A stretch of 64,000 nt of DNA from Sipunculus nudus (GCA_026874595.1 CM049310.1:85349056-85413055); one strand, 5' to 3'; positions 1 to 11,500 are shown, numbered from the stretch's first letter. Made by a program: numbers and translations. The notes: generated by a model from the sequence alone, not told the origin.

Positions 1-670
1 TAGCTTGAAATATGTTCATAAGCATTTGGAACAATTTAGTATTGTGACCTTGACCTGTGACCTTTTGAACTCAACATCTTCCCTGATTGATACGTAAGCC
101 ATATAGGACAGATGGAAGGTATAGGTTGAAAAGTGTGCCTTTAAATGACTCCACGCAACTCCTGTGAACTTGACCTTTTAACCTCAAAATCTATAGGATT
201 CTTGTTCCACTTGGTATGTGAGCCATATGTGAAAGATCAAAGGTTTGGGATGAAAGGTTTGACTTAAATTGAATGCACAAGCTTTTGAAAGAGGTCGGTC
301 CTGTGACCTTGACCTCTGTTCTGTGACCTCAAAATAATTATGGTTCTACCCCTGTTGGAAGGTGAGCCGTATGTGAAAGCAAAAGGTTTGAAATGAAAAT
401 ATTTACTATGAGAATATAATTTTTTTTTTTGGGGGGGGGGGGAGTGAAAACACACCCTGTAACTCGGAGAATATAGGTCGCTGTGACCTAATTTCAGGTT
501 TGCAAGGAGATCTTTTTATCCTCTAAGACTTCAAATTGTTCATCATCCTGGCCCTTACGGTTACGATTTGTGCCCTGCCAAAGGACGAACGGCCGGATGG
601 ACAGAAAGGACGACGGACAAAGACCCATCGCTATAGCACAGCATGACTAAAAGTCAGCTGAGCTAAAAAT
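1..670 (+). repeat. TGACCT-rich tandem element with GGACGG-type tail
   Basis: Three diverged monomers begin with GTGACCTTGACCT-like sequence at about 44, 164 and 303 (spacing 120-139 bp), and a fourth partial one starts near 480. The element ends with a purine-rich GGACGAACGGCCGGATGG tail and CATCGCTATAGCACAG at 590-650. The same tail occurs in reverse at 7115-7200. It is a dispersed composite repeat, and the 63-aa ORF inside it is not a gene. A T10/G12 tract sits at 421-442. Confidence 0.7.
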
Positions 671-737
671 GTAACTGGATGTTGGTTACATATGTGCGGA
701 AAATGAAAGGTTGACCTACTTTTTTCAAAGGTTATTT

Positions 738-782
738 TTAGTTAATAGATGTCACCTATCGGAATAGGATCCTTTAAAGAAC
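738..782 (+). repeat. Short dispersed repeat, copy 1
   Basis: TTAGTTAATAGATGTCACC followed by TATCGGAATAGGATCCTTTA resembles 2138-2182 in the same orientation, 1.4 kb away. The two copies bracket the inverted-repeat element at 1.16-1.99 kb. The rest of 670-1155 shows nothing recognisable. Confidence 0.45.
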
Positions 783-1159
783 TTGGCTTTATACATTAAG
801 TACAGACATTAATTATAAAGGAACATATGGTTTCAGTTATTAAACCATTGTTTGTGGTTTATCCATCTGGCAGGTTCGTCAGCACGAGCACTGATAAAAT
901 CTTTATCCAAAAGTGAAAGGGCACATACGAGGAAGGTCCGGGGAAAATGAAAATGAAAGTATATTTGTGTGAGGTTTTCAATACTTACTATATACGGAAT
1001 ATCTGATCGAATAAAGGCTGCACACTGCTGTAAAATCATACAAATCTTAATGTAGCTGCATCAATCAATGTTACTGCTTTAAGGTTTCGCATGCGCATGT
1101 TTAATTCATACTCTAACTAATCGGCTTCAGCGTGTGTACATCAGCAGCAAGGATTTTTT

Positions 1160-1990
1160 TATGTGATAAACAAAGTCATATATTTGTCACAGAGGTATTA
1201 AAAGAACTTTCCGAAACAGGAACAACCTAGAGTTCATTAGAATGTAATCAGAGTGAGCCAGATATCATTAAAATTGTATAAAAAAATTTTGAACAGCTGG
1301 CTTCAAATACAAGCCAGTAGTTCGAATGAAAGGTAAGGTAGAATGTTTACTCTTATTTTAGCTGTAATACAACCTTTACTTTATATGCACATATAATGAG
1401 CATTCATTTGAACATTCAGTGAGATGGAAAAAGTTAATTATCTTCCAATTTCAATAATCTAACCAAAAGTTTTAATTCCTTTCATCCTCTTGTTATGTAT
1501 TCACATGTCTTTACAATGAAGTAGATAAATTTCTAGCGCAGCCTTGATCCACCGAAACAGCGTAACTGTACCGGACAGGTCATCAGTCAACTGACAACAA
1601 ACTAATTTATGTCCCCACATCTCTAGGTGTTATCAAAGGACAAAACATTCTTATGTCAAGAATTTCGCTTATCCCGAGTGACTTTTCTTTTAAATTCACA
1701 CATCCGCAGTTCTCTGTGATCATTAAATCAACAAAGCACAAGACAAACGGCATAGTAGCTCGACTCTCGCAGCGTTTCATATGGATCCGTCTCTGTGGTG
1801 CTTCCCACGAATGGTGCATCTAGCAAAGCTCAACATTCAGACAATGGCTTTAAAGCAAGCTATACACTTACCTTTCCTATACATGTTCGCAATTTCTGGC
1901 TTATTCTGCTTATATATAAATGAACCCTAGGTTATTCCTGTTCGAAAAAAAAAAATTCTTATAACGCCTCTGTCACAAATGTGTGATAAG
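1160..1990. mobile_element. Inverted-repeat-flanked element, about 0.8 kb, non-coding
   Basis: The left arm (about 1179-1240: TTTGTCACAGAGGTATTAAA, then CAGGAACAACCTAGAGTTCA) is matched in reverse by the right arm (about 1919-1990: TGAACCCTAGGTTATTCCTG, then CGCCTCTGTCACAAATG). The roughly 680-bp interior carries no transposase-like ORF. A third copy of one arm is at 4697-4785. This is the layout of a non-autonomous foldback or MITE-like element. Target-site duplications were not resolved. Confidence 0.5.
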
Positions 1991-3689
1991 TTTATCTGCA
2001 AGTTGTTAGTTTACATACAAATGTTGACAAATGGAAAACCCTAAGGTGCATGTTTGCTGATAAGCGGAGGCCGAATGGTCACTGGATGCAAAATCTATGT
2101 TTTCGCCTATATTTAAGAAAGATCCAAAGCATTTTTTTAGTTAATAGACATAAGCTATCGGATCAGGCTCCTTTAACAGAAAGGCCAGCAGAATGTATTT
2201 GTCCAGATCGATCATTGAAACTGATTAATATATATTTATATATACTTTGTTTCGCTGCAGATGTATTCCTTCAAGTTTCATTAACAGATATAACTTGGAC
2301 GAATTAATGAATTTGAAAAAAAAAACTTGCATGATGTCATCAATTTATAAATAATACTTTGGATATTATATTTAAATTGCTATTCCGATATCTGACGTCT
2401 TTTAACTTAAGATAATCCCTTAAGCTTGTTTTTTTTTTCTAAATAGGACAGGAAACCCCGATCCCACCGCACATGACCTGTTCGTTTGTTTACATCACCG
2501 TATTTAGAACCTTCCGGGGGGGGGGGGGGGGGGAAATAATCTAAACATGTTCTACAGGGGCATCTGGCTCAAAGTTAGAGTTTTGCCCGGGGCGTTTTAT
2601 AATTAATCACCTATATCCTTTATGGTGAACTAGTGAAATTTGGACCAACCACCTCATGGCTTTTCCTTTTTATCAACACTGTTGTGTTTACTAATAGCTT
2701 GTTGATAACCAAGCTCATATATCTCTAAATAAAGGTTATATGGACTTTTTAACAGGAATTAACAACAGTTCATTTACATGAAAGCAGAGTATAAGCAATG
2801 TATGACATAACTATTACAGAGAAGTTAGGGGACTAGCTGACTTTAACTAATTTTAGGCAATACAATATCTTAATGTATCCATTATTAGGAGGAATTTAAG
2901 ATGATCAGAACAAAGGGCTTGCTTTTGGACATATAACAGTTTACCAACATACAAATGGGCCCTGGCGGTTCAGTTAGAATGTACACTAAGTCATGCTGTC
3001 ATAGATAATAAACAAGTATAAATAAGGTTACTATTCCGGTCACGGGGCACAGGTATAGGGCGGGCGAGGCTCAGAAAATATCTGATAACTTCTTTGTAAC
3101 AGATGCGGCAAATCTATTTTAGCATTCTGATTGTGTGCGTGTAATAGGAGAGGCAGATTTGCTTGATATATAACCTGTCAACTGTTGGGCTGGGTGTTCC
3201 TGGAATCGGTTTTCAGGTTGATGTCAGGTCATAAATATCTGTAACAGATCAGCAGGTAATTGCCATGGTGGCACGTGCCTGTCTGTGAATGACGTGTAAC
3301 TAACCTAGATATGTCACTGTCACTCAACCGTCCACCCTTCGTCCATATGAATCTGTTTTGCTGTGAATACGTCTTTTAGCAAAAATGGTGCCTTTTTTCT
3401 GCGACATCAAAGCAAGGGCGTCAATATAGGGGGAGGGGGTATTTTAGCAAAGTGGGGGGGGGGGGGATTGTCAAAGAAATCATCCCCGCTCATATTAAGG
3501 GAATAATATTTATATACTGAAAATGAAACGATTATATAAGTAATTAGAATTTTATTCTTTGATTCCATTTCTGATTTTATTAGGAAAAAATACATATCTA
3601 AACCTGGTTTAGAATAACCAACAACCACTGGAAACATAAAACCTTATTTTTTACCTTATACTTAATTGTAATATATTTGAAATGATAAA

Positions 3690-3690
<1 letters not shown>
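1991..3690. other. No gene seen; poly-G tracts only
   Basis: AT-rich sequence with G-runs at 2516-2533 (18 G) and 3454-3466 (13 G). The small ORFs (85 aa at 2050, 76 aa at 3407) are low-complexity or unrecognisable. Confidence 0.5.
2138..2182 (+). repeat. Short dispersed repeat, copy 2
   Basis: TTAGTTAATAGACATAAGC, then TATCGGATCAGGCTCCTTTA, is diverged from the copy at 738-782. An 85-aa ORF (2050-2307) covers it but is not considered coding. Confidence 0.45.

Positions 3691-3691
<1 letters not shown>

Positions 3692-3734
<43 letters not shown>
3692..3734. repeat. (AT)n microsatellite
   Basis: Uninterrupted AT dinucleotide run. It directly precedes a copy of the ATCATCAGG repeat at 3735. 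Confidence 0.98.
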
Positions 3735-3736
<2 letters not shown>

Positions 3737-3862
3737 ACTCTGAAGAAAAACAACACTGTTAATTCACAACAGTATGTTTCATGGGATGCGACCCGATCAT
3801 CAGGTGAATGTGGTTAGAATGAAGCTAACGGTGTGGTTTGAAAAGCCGAGACTTTACGAGAT
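3735..3862 (+). repeat. ATCATCAGG dispersed repeat, copy 1, next to an AT array
   Basis: The segment CTGAAGAAAAACAACACTG, TTCATGGGATGCGACCCGAT and GAAAAGCCGAGACT is repeated at 4844-4952. Both copies follow an AT array immediately, so the dinucleotide run seems to be part of the element. A G19 tract lies downstream at 3888-3906. Confidence 0.75.
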
Positions 3863-4233
3863 TACGAGATTATGCTTTGTGCGATTCGGGGGGGGGGGGG
3901 GGGGGGCATGTGAAAGACTGACACTGATCCTATTGTCCTCGGGTGCACAATAGGATTGGTCGGGGTACACGTGCGATACTGGAACATAACAGGGCGGGGC
4001 AATGAGGTTATTATTGTTGTAAATTTTATATATAATACAAAGATATATACCAGGATGCTCAATTAGCATATTGAACCGATTTCTAATAGGGTCTTGGAAG
4101 TAGTGAACATATCAGTAGTATACATATGATAAAAATACACATATACTATGAAAATACACAATATACAAAGCAAATATACAATATAAAAGGCAAATATACT
4201 ATACTTTACTCATACCAAATGCAATCCACTCTG

Positions 4234-4236
<3 letters not shown>

Positions 4237-4284
<48 letters not shown>
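4237..4284. repeat. (AT)n microsatellite
   Basis: Pure AT run of about 48 bp. No repeat element was recognised on its flanks. Confidence 0.98.
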
Positions 4285-4288
<4 letters not shown>

Positions 4289-4696
4289 ACTGACCCAAGT
4301 TTGAGTACCCTTCAACGTCTGCGAGTCATCCCCACATCACCCTTGCAGATAAAATGTCATCAAAGTCACAGATGTGAAGATCATGTTAAGCGGGATCCTT
4401 CCAGTCAATGCATTTAAAAGTAAGCCTGGTAAGGTTTATTGGGGCACTCGTGGTGCTTACTAACCCGACCTTGTAAATGGTGCGAATTGTATCGTTTTGC
4501 AGACCTGAAAATGCATTAAAGGAAAACACGAGATTTACGCAAATTTTATTATTTTTATTTCTAAATGAAAAGGAGCTCCTTGGTTATGTTGTAACTTTTT
4601 TCTATGGCACAAACATCATTTCAGATTTTTTCAATTTTTCGAGTCAAGCTGGTAAAATTCCACGTATTGTGTCATGGTCGGTAAAGTTTGTGCCTG

Positions 4697-4780
4697 TAAC
4701 AGCTTGCAGATAAACAAGATATTACATCCGTCACAGAGGCGTTATAAGAACGTTTCTGAACAGGAGTTACCTGGTGTGCA

Positions 4781-4785
<5 letters not shown>
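4697..4785 (+). repeat. Solo arm of the 1.16-1.99 kb element
   Basis: GCTTGCAGATAAAC, CGTCACAGAGGCGTTATAAG and AACAGGAGTTACCTGG match the arms of the 1.16-1.99 kb element. The copy abuts the AT array at 4783-4842. Confidence 0.5.

Positions 4786-4842
<57 letters not shown>
4783..4842. repeat. (AT)n microsatellite
   Basis: AT run of about 60 bp between the solo arm (4697-4785) and the second ATCATCAGG repeat. The Tyr/Ile ORFs over it on both strands are not genes. Confidence 0.98.
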
Positions 4843-4843
<1 letters not shown>

Positions 4844-4845
<2 letters not shown>

Positions 4846-4951
4846 GAAGAAAATCAACATTGTAAATCCAGTCTGTTTCACGGGATGCGACCCGATCATC
4901 AGGTGAATGTTGTTAGGATGAAGCTAACGGCGAGGTTTGAAAAGCCGAGAC

Positions 4952-4952
<1 letters not shown>
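4844..4952 (+). repeat. ATCATCAGG dispersed repeat, copy 2
   Basis: Matches 3735-3862 closely (TTCACGGGATGCGACCCGAT, GATGAAGCTAACGG, GAAAAGCCGAGACT). It has AT arrays on both sides. Confidence 0.75.

Positions 4953-5009
<57 letters not shown>
4952..5009. repeat. (AT)n microsatellite
   Basis: AT run with one AAAT interruption, at the far end of the second ATCATCAGG copy. Confidence 0.97.
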
Positions 5010-5010
<1 letters not shown>

Positions 5011-6530
5011 GCAGAATAAACCAGCAATCACTAAATTAATACAGAAAATATAGGTGGATATAGCTGGCATTAAAGAATATTCTTTTATTCGTATAATTAG
5101 TCCTAGGGTCTGTAGAACATTTTCATGGTATGGCTACAGATACAATACTTCGGGCCTGATATTGCACCATCCTGCTTATTCACTATCAGGGACGGACAAG
5201 ATTTCTTTTAAGGAGTGTTTATTATGGGGAAATTATACTCTAATAACAGTCACAACTCGCGTAAACATTATGGGGAAACATTGCATAAAAAGCATGTTAA
5301 ATCCTTCCCACCCGTTCGCCAGAATATGGACCTCTTCTAGTTGGGACGGCCGTGACGACTTCAAATTCAAAATTTGTCACAGTTCAGGGAAACCCCTTTT
5401 GTTTACGTTTCATATGCGCGTGCTTACGAAATTTTATTTATTCCGTGAATTCCTTATCACCAAAATACCCATGTTAATGTAATTTGCCTTGAAACAATTC
5501 TTGTCAAACACACTTGAACGGACTTTATTGTCTTCTTCACAAGATTTATACCTACGCCACTGGGGTATGTAGAATCCTGGTTGTATTCCAGGGTTGAGAT
5601 TTCTATACATACAAACTTTAGCCGACGGGGTCAAACTCTTGTGCGTCCGAAGTGTAATGGTGGTATTTATTAGTGATCTATAACACAAAGAACTCAGTGA
5701 TCATGTATTGAATGGTGGGATAACGCAGGCGCTGCATAGTTCCAGGACAAACAATTATGTTTATGATGTATCTCCACCGGTAGCCTAATCATTTGTATGT
5801 GTACACTACTGAAGCGGGTTAATGATAATAGAGAAAATTACAAAGGATCTTTGCTGAAAAATCGAGCGTACACATTTGTGTCAGCTTGACCCTATGTAAA
5901 AGATTAGATGTCCATGTAGAATACGGTATAGTAATTACGATTTCCTGGAGATTTGCCATATAAAATGAAAAATAACTGTCACCTATTTGTCCAAAGACAA
6001 TGCTAAGTTTCAGTTTTCATTTGCAAAAAAATACATTTCAATGTATAGTTAAAACCAAAAGGCGATGATCTAAAACTGACCAATTAATAACGTTATTGAA
6101 CATCTGGTCTTGTTCCATTAAAGCAATTTAGTAAAGTCTCAAAGTTAAAATAACGTACGGTGTATGCGAGTGGTCAGACAAACAAAGTGGACCATTGAAT
6201 TTACCTGTAGAAGAAATTTAAGGGAACTCAGATTGATATTATGGATATATGACTTCCTGAGCTCGTTTTACAATGTGTTCTTATAAAAACTCCACCTCCC
6301 CGTCGTTAGGGGAGTCTTAACACTTGGTCGTTTTTACTCGGAAGGCTCGTCGACCATTTAAAATTTAGCACCATTTATGAGTTTACCGCTGAATACTAAA
6401 CTTGAAATCAAATCTCGTCAGTCTAGATTGCGGGAAAGCATAATAGAACATTAGTATAATAAAATCACGGCGGCGATAACAGGTAAACTCGGCTCTGCTG
6501 ATCCTTTTGCGTACCGGTTTCGGACTCTAT
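5010..6530. other. No clear gene; weak ORFs only
   Basis: The 142-codon plus-strand ORF at 5054 begins with GTG and shows no motif. A minus-strand ORF (5434-5688) contains a protein-like stretch with PSAKVCMYRNLNPG and a possible donor CGTAG/GTATAA near 5555. I cannot identify it, so it is only a weak exon candidate. Confidence 0.3.
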
Positions 6531-6531
6531 T

Positions 6532-6690
6532 TCTGTTTATGTGGATGTATAATAGTGGCTTTATTCCTGTTGTCATGGATGTATAAAATTGGCTATATTA
6601 TGATTCCTGTTGGCATGGATGTGAAAAAATGGCTATTTTCCTGTTGATACGGGTGTATAATAATGGCTATATTCTTGTTGACATGAACAA
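6532..6690 (+). repeat. Short tandem repeat, about 34-40 bp unit, four copies
   Basis: Units carry TTCCTGTTG(T/G)CATGGATGT followed by ATAA(A/T)A(T/G)TGGCTAT. Copies begin near 6536, 6568, 6608 and 6642. They are diverged, so the array is old. Confidence 0.7.
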
Positions 6691-7109
6691 TTAATTCTTA
6701 AGCACAACAAAATAACACTAACCTGTTTTATTTTTCCTGGTTAAGCAACCTCGGTAACTGGAGAGAGAAGAGGCGTGGTATATATATTTGACCTGTGATT
6801 AGGAGATATATAAATATGTTTTTTTTTGTGTTTCTCAAACAATCTCAGTTTTATTCAACTAGGGGGAAAACAGCATATTATGTCATGTATATTACTAGTA
6901 TGGTAATTTGTCAGAACATTAGGTTCTCATTTCAGTTCATAAAAAGATTTATTTACAAAAACAAAGTGTCTTAGAGTTGCAAATTTCCTCAAATATCAAT
7001 GAACAGCAGTCTTTCAAAAAAGGCCTTAATATAAAAATGATTGATCATGCGAAATGATCACACGTATCCGCAACTTTGAGAAAATATCCATTAACAGCAC
7101 AAATGAAAG

Positions 7110-7660
7110 AGTGCTTTTCAGCTCAGCTGGCCGCAAGTCATCTGAGCTATAGCGATCACTCTTTGTCCCTCGTCCGTCCGTCCGTCTGTCTGTCCCTCCG
7201 TTAACCAGGCACAAAGCGTTATCGCTGGACCTGGAATCTTCTTATTTGACATGCAGGGAGGTCCATGAAAAATCTCCTTGGAAAATTAGGCCTTTGTTAC
7301 CCATATCCTCCGAGCTATGGGGCTCAGAAGTACCCCCAAGAATAATTGAAAGTTTCAGCATCTAAACAACTAATGCATTGATCACCGTGATTCTTTAACT
7401 GCATATTCATCATGGAGTGTTTAATCAGTTGCTGCAGACTGGTGGCGCCATCTAATTTTTTTTCGATTTTTTACGCATTGTTTTCTCTCTATTTTTGAGA
7501 CCTTCAAAGATGTTGTCGTCCGTTATCAGGGCACAAATTGAATCATTAGACCTGGAATCTTCTTACTTGACATCCAGGGAGGTCCATAAAAAATATCCTT
7601 GGAAACCTGAATTTAGGTCTCTGTTACTCATATCCTTCGAGCTATGCTTCTGTTGAATGG
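7110..7660 (-). repeat. Second copy of the GGACGG-tailed repeat, reverse orientation
   Basis: The tail (CTATAGCGATCACTCTTTGTC, then CGTCCGTCCGTCCGTCTG) at 7146-7200 is the reverse complement of the 590-650 tail. Behind it two monomers share ACCTGGAATCTTCTTA, GGGAGGTCCAT and ATATCCT(C/T)CGAGCTATG, at about 7228-7320 and 7547-7645. The 62-aa ORF across the tail is not a gene. Confidence 0.65.
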
Positions 7661-7876
7661 GGATACCACTACCATAAAATTCCTTTTGTGAATGTCTCCC
7701 TAGTCAGCTAAGAGTCATGAACCTTGGGTCACTAGTTTAGTATAAAAATAAGGAATAAATATATTTTTCTATATAAAGTAACTACTCATGACGGATCAAA
7801 GGAAAAAAGGGACAACAGTTGTATTTGTTTATGGTTTCTGAAGAAAGTTGAGAAAGTCATTTTCTACGCAAATTGA

Positions 7877-8028
7877 TCAGAAAATACTCAAATTTTGGGT
7901 TAAAATCTTCTGAGGAAAATCCCAGATCACACGAAAGGGCATCCCTTCGACCCAAACTTCCAACCCGTATTGGCGATACACATCTTCGATAACCGCGCTT
8001 CCTTGCTCGTCCGGTCCTCGACCTGTCA
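7877..8028 (-). CDS. Possible terminal coding exon of an unidentified gene
   Basis: On the minus strand the segment begins just after TAATGTTTTCAG, a good splice acceptor with a CTTAAT branch-point-like motif about 20 bases upstream. The reading frame enters with a split Val codon and continues for about 50 codons to a TGA at 7877. The peptide is mixed and protein-like (for example QGSAVIEDVYRQYGLEVWVE followed by GMPFRVIWDF), unlike the low-complexity ORFs nearby. The exon is GC-richer than its flanks. I do not recognise the protein family. Upstream exons would lie at higher coordinates, but none could be assigned. The poly-G run at 8117-8134 falls in the putative intron. It could also be a chance ORF. 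Confidence 0.35.
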
Positions 8029-8155
8029 CTGAAAACATTATTTTATTAAGAAAATGAGAGTGGAGGTTGAAATGTGTATACCACATGCCAGGGTTGTTGT
8101 GTGTGTATGGCGGGGCGGGGGGGGGGGGGGGGGGATTGAGAATCCTTGTTCCCAA

Positions 8156-8623
8156 TATTGCTGATAATATCCGTATTTTTTACTAATAATTTGTTCTCAT
8201 CTGCAAACGCAAGCTAATTAAAAGTGCTGGCATGATCAATATTCTCTTAATTAGTGCTGCCCGTCTGAAGGAGTGAGGGCTGGTGTTATTAATTAGAACA
8301 CGCGCCTCTATGAATTGCTTCTTGTCACTTTTATAGTTCCAAGTGTCACATTTAATAACGTGTAGCAATGTTTTCTGTCGATAGGAAACCTTTCTACTGG
8401 TAATTTTACCAGGGCGCTTAATTACACCATTCCTGTCCGTAAAAATCAAATTTCTAAATGAGGATCATCGATTATTTCTGTTCCCAAATAATTTCACTGC
8501 ATACGTATTAAAGTAATTTTCAGTAATTTTATTTATATTCATCTATTATACTTCATATATTTAACATCGATTGTACAACTTGCCATGATAACTAATGCGA
8601 GGCAAGCTCATTGGCCTGGAATG
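8156..8623. other. No gene seen
   Basis: AT-rich sequence. The minus-strand ORF at 8183-8449 begins with TTG and has no recognisable family. It could hold upstream exon sequence of the 7877-8028 candidate, but no donor was identified. Confidence 0.35.
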
Positions 8624-8713
8624 TAGACTGGTACCCTGCTCTATTATGGCCCTCAGCCAAGCTATGATTGGTCTAGAGCAGCAGTGCCATGATAGAGCGG
8701 GGGTACCAGTCTA
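8624..8713. mobile_element. Small foldback (MITE-like) element
   Basis: TAGACTGGTACCCTGCTCTA at 8624 is answered in reverse by GATAGAGCGGGGGTACCAGT at about 8691, giving arms of about 28 bp with a roughly 30-bp loop. There is no coding capacity. The 64-aa ORF across it is an accident. Confidence 0.75.
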
Positions 8714-9860
8714 CCTGAAAGATGGCGTTCGATCGTATGTGGAGGTAGGGGAAACCGGAGGACCAGGAGTCATAACTTCGGGCCATTGACGGACCACTTT
8801 AATTTCACTTATAATCATTAAATTTGTCCAACTTGAGTACTAACTGATCGCATTTGCGCCTTGCGAGATATCTGCAGAAAATGCCTGTTGATACAATGTT
8901 TCTAACAGTATAAAAGTTGAAATTAACATGACCCATTAGTATCAACTGAGGGTCTTGCTTCATTTCATGCAAAGTTAATTCGCAAGAATATATGAGATGA
9001 TATTCATTATTACTTCGGCAAAACAGAATTATATCAATAATGTTTATACCTGTCAAACGGTTGAAGATTGGATTTTATAGATATAGATAGGTATGAAACA
9101 AAAACACCGCAGGAGTTATTCCTTGATTGCCTTTCATTCATCATACAGTAATTATGAACGAACAAAAAATAAATAAAATACCAAAACCTAAATGTCCATC
9201 TTTTGCAATTACTTAAATGTGATCAGCAACTAATACTAGAATGAGTGGTTACTGCCACCGAACGCTCCCGTTAAAAATATATGTGATTTTTAATATTTTA
9301 AAATTAAATGTTGAAATTAAAATTTAGAAAAAAAATCCTACAAGACGATTCAAGTACTTCACAACCATAAACATCTTTGAAATGTCATTGACCATTAAAG
9401 GTCCATAAATATGTAAATAAGGCTTTAACTTGCACGAATTTCAGTTATCGTTTACATAATGATTAATGATTAATAAATTTAAAAATATTTTCTTAATTTA
9501 AAATTTATAATAGAACGGTTCCAAGCGAATTTCGGAATTTCATTTTAAAAAGTTGTGGCTTCAAATGGTACTAAAATCCTTCCCGAAACGTTTTAACTTG
9601 CTTAATTATTTAGCAACCACACATTGTTGCGTGGTATTTATGAAAATAAACTGTTTAAAATTACCACAGCCAAGAAGTTGGGGTTCAAAAGTACAACACG
9701 TCGGATCTCCAATGATTTGAACCTTATCCTTGATGAGAAATATACATTGTGGGTGTCAGAGTGTGTTATACCAATTTGTTAATGCTTTTCTTCCTATGCA
9801 TACAGCATAAAGGCTATCATTTGTAGAACATTGTTCAGAGAATGTGACTCCTGACGCCAG
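8714..9860. other. AT-rich intergenic, nothing recognised
   Basis: Long AT-rich stretch with many short inverted AT motifs (for example around 9280-9320 and 9470-9510). No ORF of note and no shared repeat was detected. Confidence 0.5.
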
Positions 9861-9867
9861 GACCTCG

Positions 9868-9943
9868 GTCAGACGACTACTTCACGAAAGCGTCCACTTC
9901 ATCGAGGTCCCGATGGTGTTCGTAATAGCGAGGTTTTACTGTA
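9868..9943 (-). mobile_element. MITE-like repeat end (AGCGAGGTTTTACTGTA type)
   Basis: Read in reverse it begins TACAGTAAAACCTCGCTATT, then ACGAACACCATCGGGACCTC. This matches 36909-36960, where the same motif starts a longer copy. Confidence 0.65.
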
Positions 9944-10138
9944 TGTTTTGTTTATATGATTAACGTGTCAATATAAACTGAAGTCACTAAAATAACACGT
10001 GGTAGAAAGGCAGGATGTGACAGGCGAGCGAAAACATATGTTTACCGCATAACCTGGACCTAAAATACTTCAGGTCCACTTTTTTCTTATAACTAATTTA
10101 CTTCCTCTACAAATGTCCCCTAGGTCTTACTCCATTGG

Positions 10139-11500
10139 ACAGGAATCACTTCCTCATTAATATGACCGAGAATAACGTCCTCCTCAACAGACCTAGCGTC
10201 ACTTCACCCTAACACAGAATAACATCCTCCTCACCCAAACCAAGAACCATTTCCCTATCATCAAGACCCAGAACCACTTCCTAATCACCAAGACCAAGAA
10301 CCATTTCCCCATCATCAAGACCCAGAACCACTTCCTAATCACCAAGACCCAGAACCATTTCCCCATCATCAAGACCCAGAACCACTTCCTAATCACCAAG
10401 ACCCAGAACCATTTCCCCATCATCAAGACCCAGAACCACTTCCTAATCACCAAGACCCAGAACCATTTCTCCCATCATCAAGACCCAGAACCACTTCCTA
10501 ATCACCAAGACCCAGAACCATTTCCTCATTATCAAAACCCAGAACCACTTCCTAATCACCAAGACCCTTACCTGGAATAACTTACACATCACACAGACCC
10601 AAAAAAAAACATTTCCTCATCACCAAGACCCAGATTCCCTTCCTCATCACCCAAACCAAGAACCATTTCCCCATCATCAAGACCCAGAACCACTTCCTAA
10701 TCACCAAGACCCAGAACCATTTCCCCATCATCAAGACCCAGAACCACTTCCTAATCACCTAGACCCAGAACCATTTCCCCATCATCAAGACCCAGAACCA
10801 CTTCCTAATCACCAAGACCCAGAACCATTTCCCCATCATCAAGACCCAGAACCACTTCCTAATCACCAAGACCCAGAACCATTTCTCCCATCATCAAGAC
10901 CCAGAACCATTTCCTCATTATCAAATCCCAGAACCACTTCCTAATCACCAAGACCCTTACCTGGAATAACTTACACATCACACAGACCCCCAAAAAAACA
11001 TTTCCTCATCACCAAGACCCAGATTCCCTTCCTCATCACCCAGACACATAATCACAGTTAATCACAGGTAAAGAGTTACTTCTTCATCAACCAGAGCCAG
11101 AATTAGATCCTTGGACAACAATTACTTCCTTGCCACTTAAACCCTGATTTACTTTCTCTTTAACTGATTTACGTTCTCGTTTTCTCTGCCTGTCTGTCTG
11201 TCTGTCTCTATTTCTCTCTCTCTCACCCGGGTCAACAGTTACTTCGTCATCACCAAGACTCAGATTTATTTCCCCATCACCAGACCCAGAATCACTTCCT
11301 CATCAGGCAGACCCAGAATCATTTCCTTATCATCCGGGTCAACAGTAACTTCCTCATCAACAAGACCCAGAGTTACTTCCTCATCACCCAGACCCAGAAT
11401 TACTACCTCATCAACAAGACACCGAGTCACTTCCTTGTGACCCGCGTCAACAGTTACTTCTTCATCAACCAGAGCCATAATTAGATCCTTGGACAACAAT
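10139..11500 (+). repeat. 27/54-bp minisatellite array with a 389-bp higher-order repeat
   Basis: Units alternate CCAGAACCACTTCCTAATCA/CCAAGAC and CCAGAACCATTTCCCCATCA/TCAAGAC, giving 54-bp pairs. A distinctive stretch (CCCTTACCTGGAATAACTTA) occurs at 10565 and again at 10954, so the whole block duplicated with a 389-bp shift. From 11040 to 11500 the units are older and diverged. ORFs with Lys-Trp-Phe-Trp repeats on the minus strand are by-products of the repeat. Confidence 0.95.

Noticed and set aside
5054-5482. 142-aa ORF
   Set aside because: Starts with GTG, has no recognisable domain, no splice signals at its edges, and AT-rich codons like the background.
10199-10453. Minus-strand ORF with Lys-Trp-Phe-Trp repeats
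   Set aside because: Entirely explained by the 27/54-bp minisatellite.
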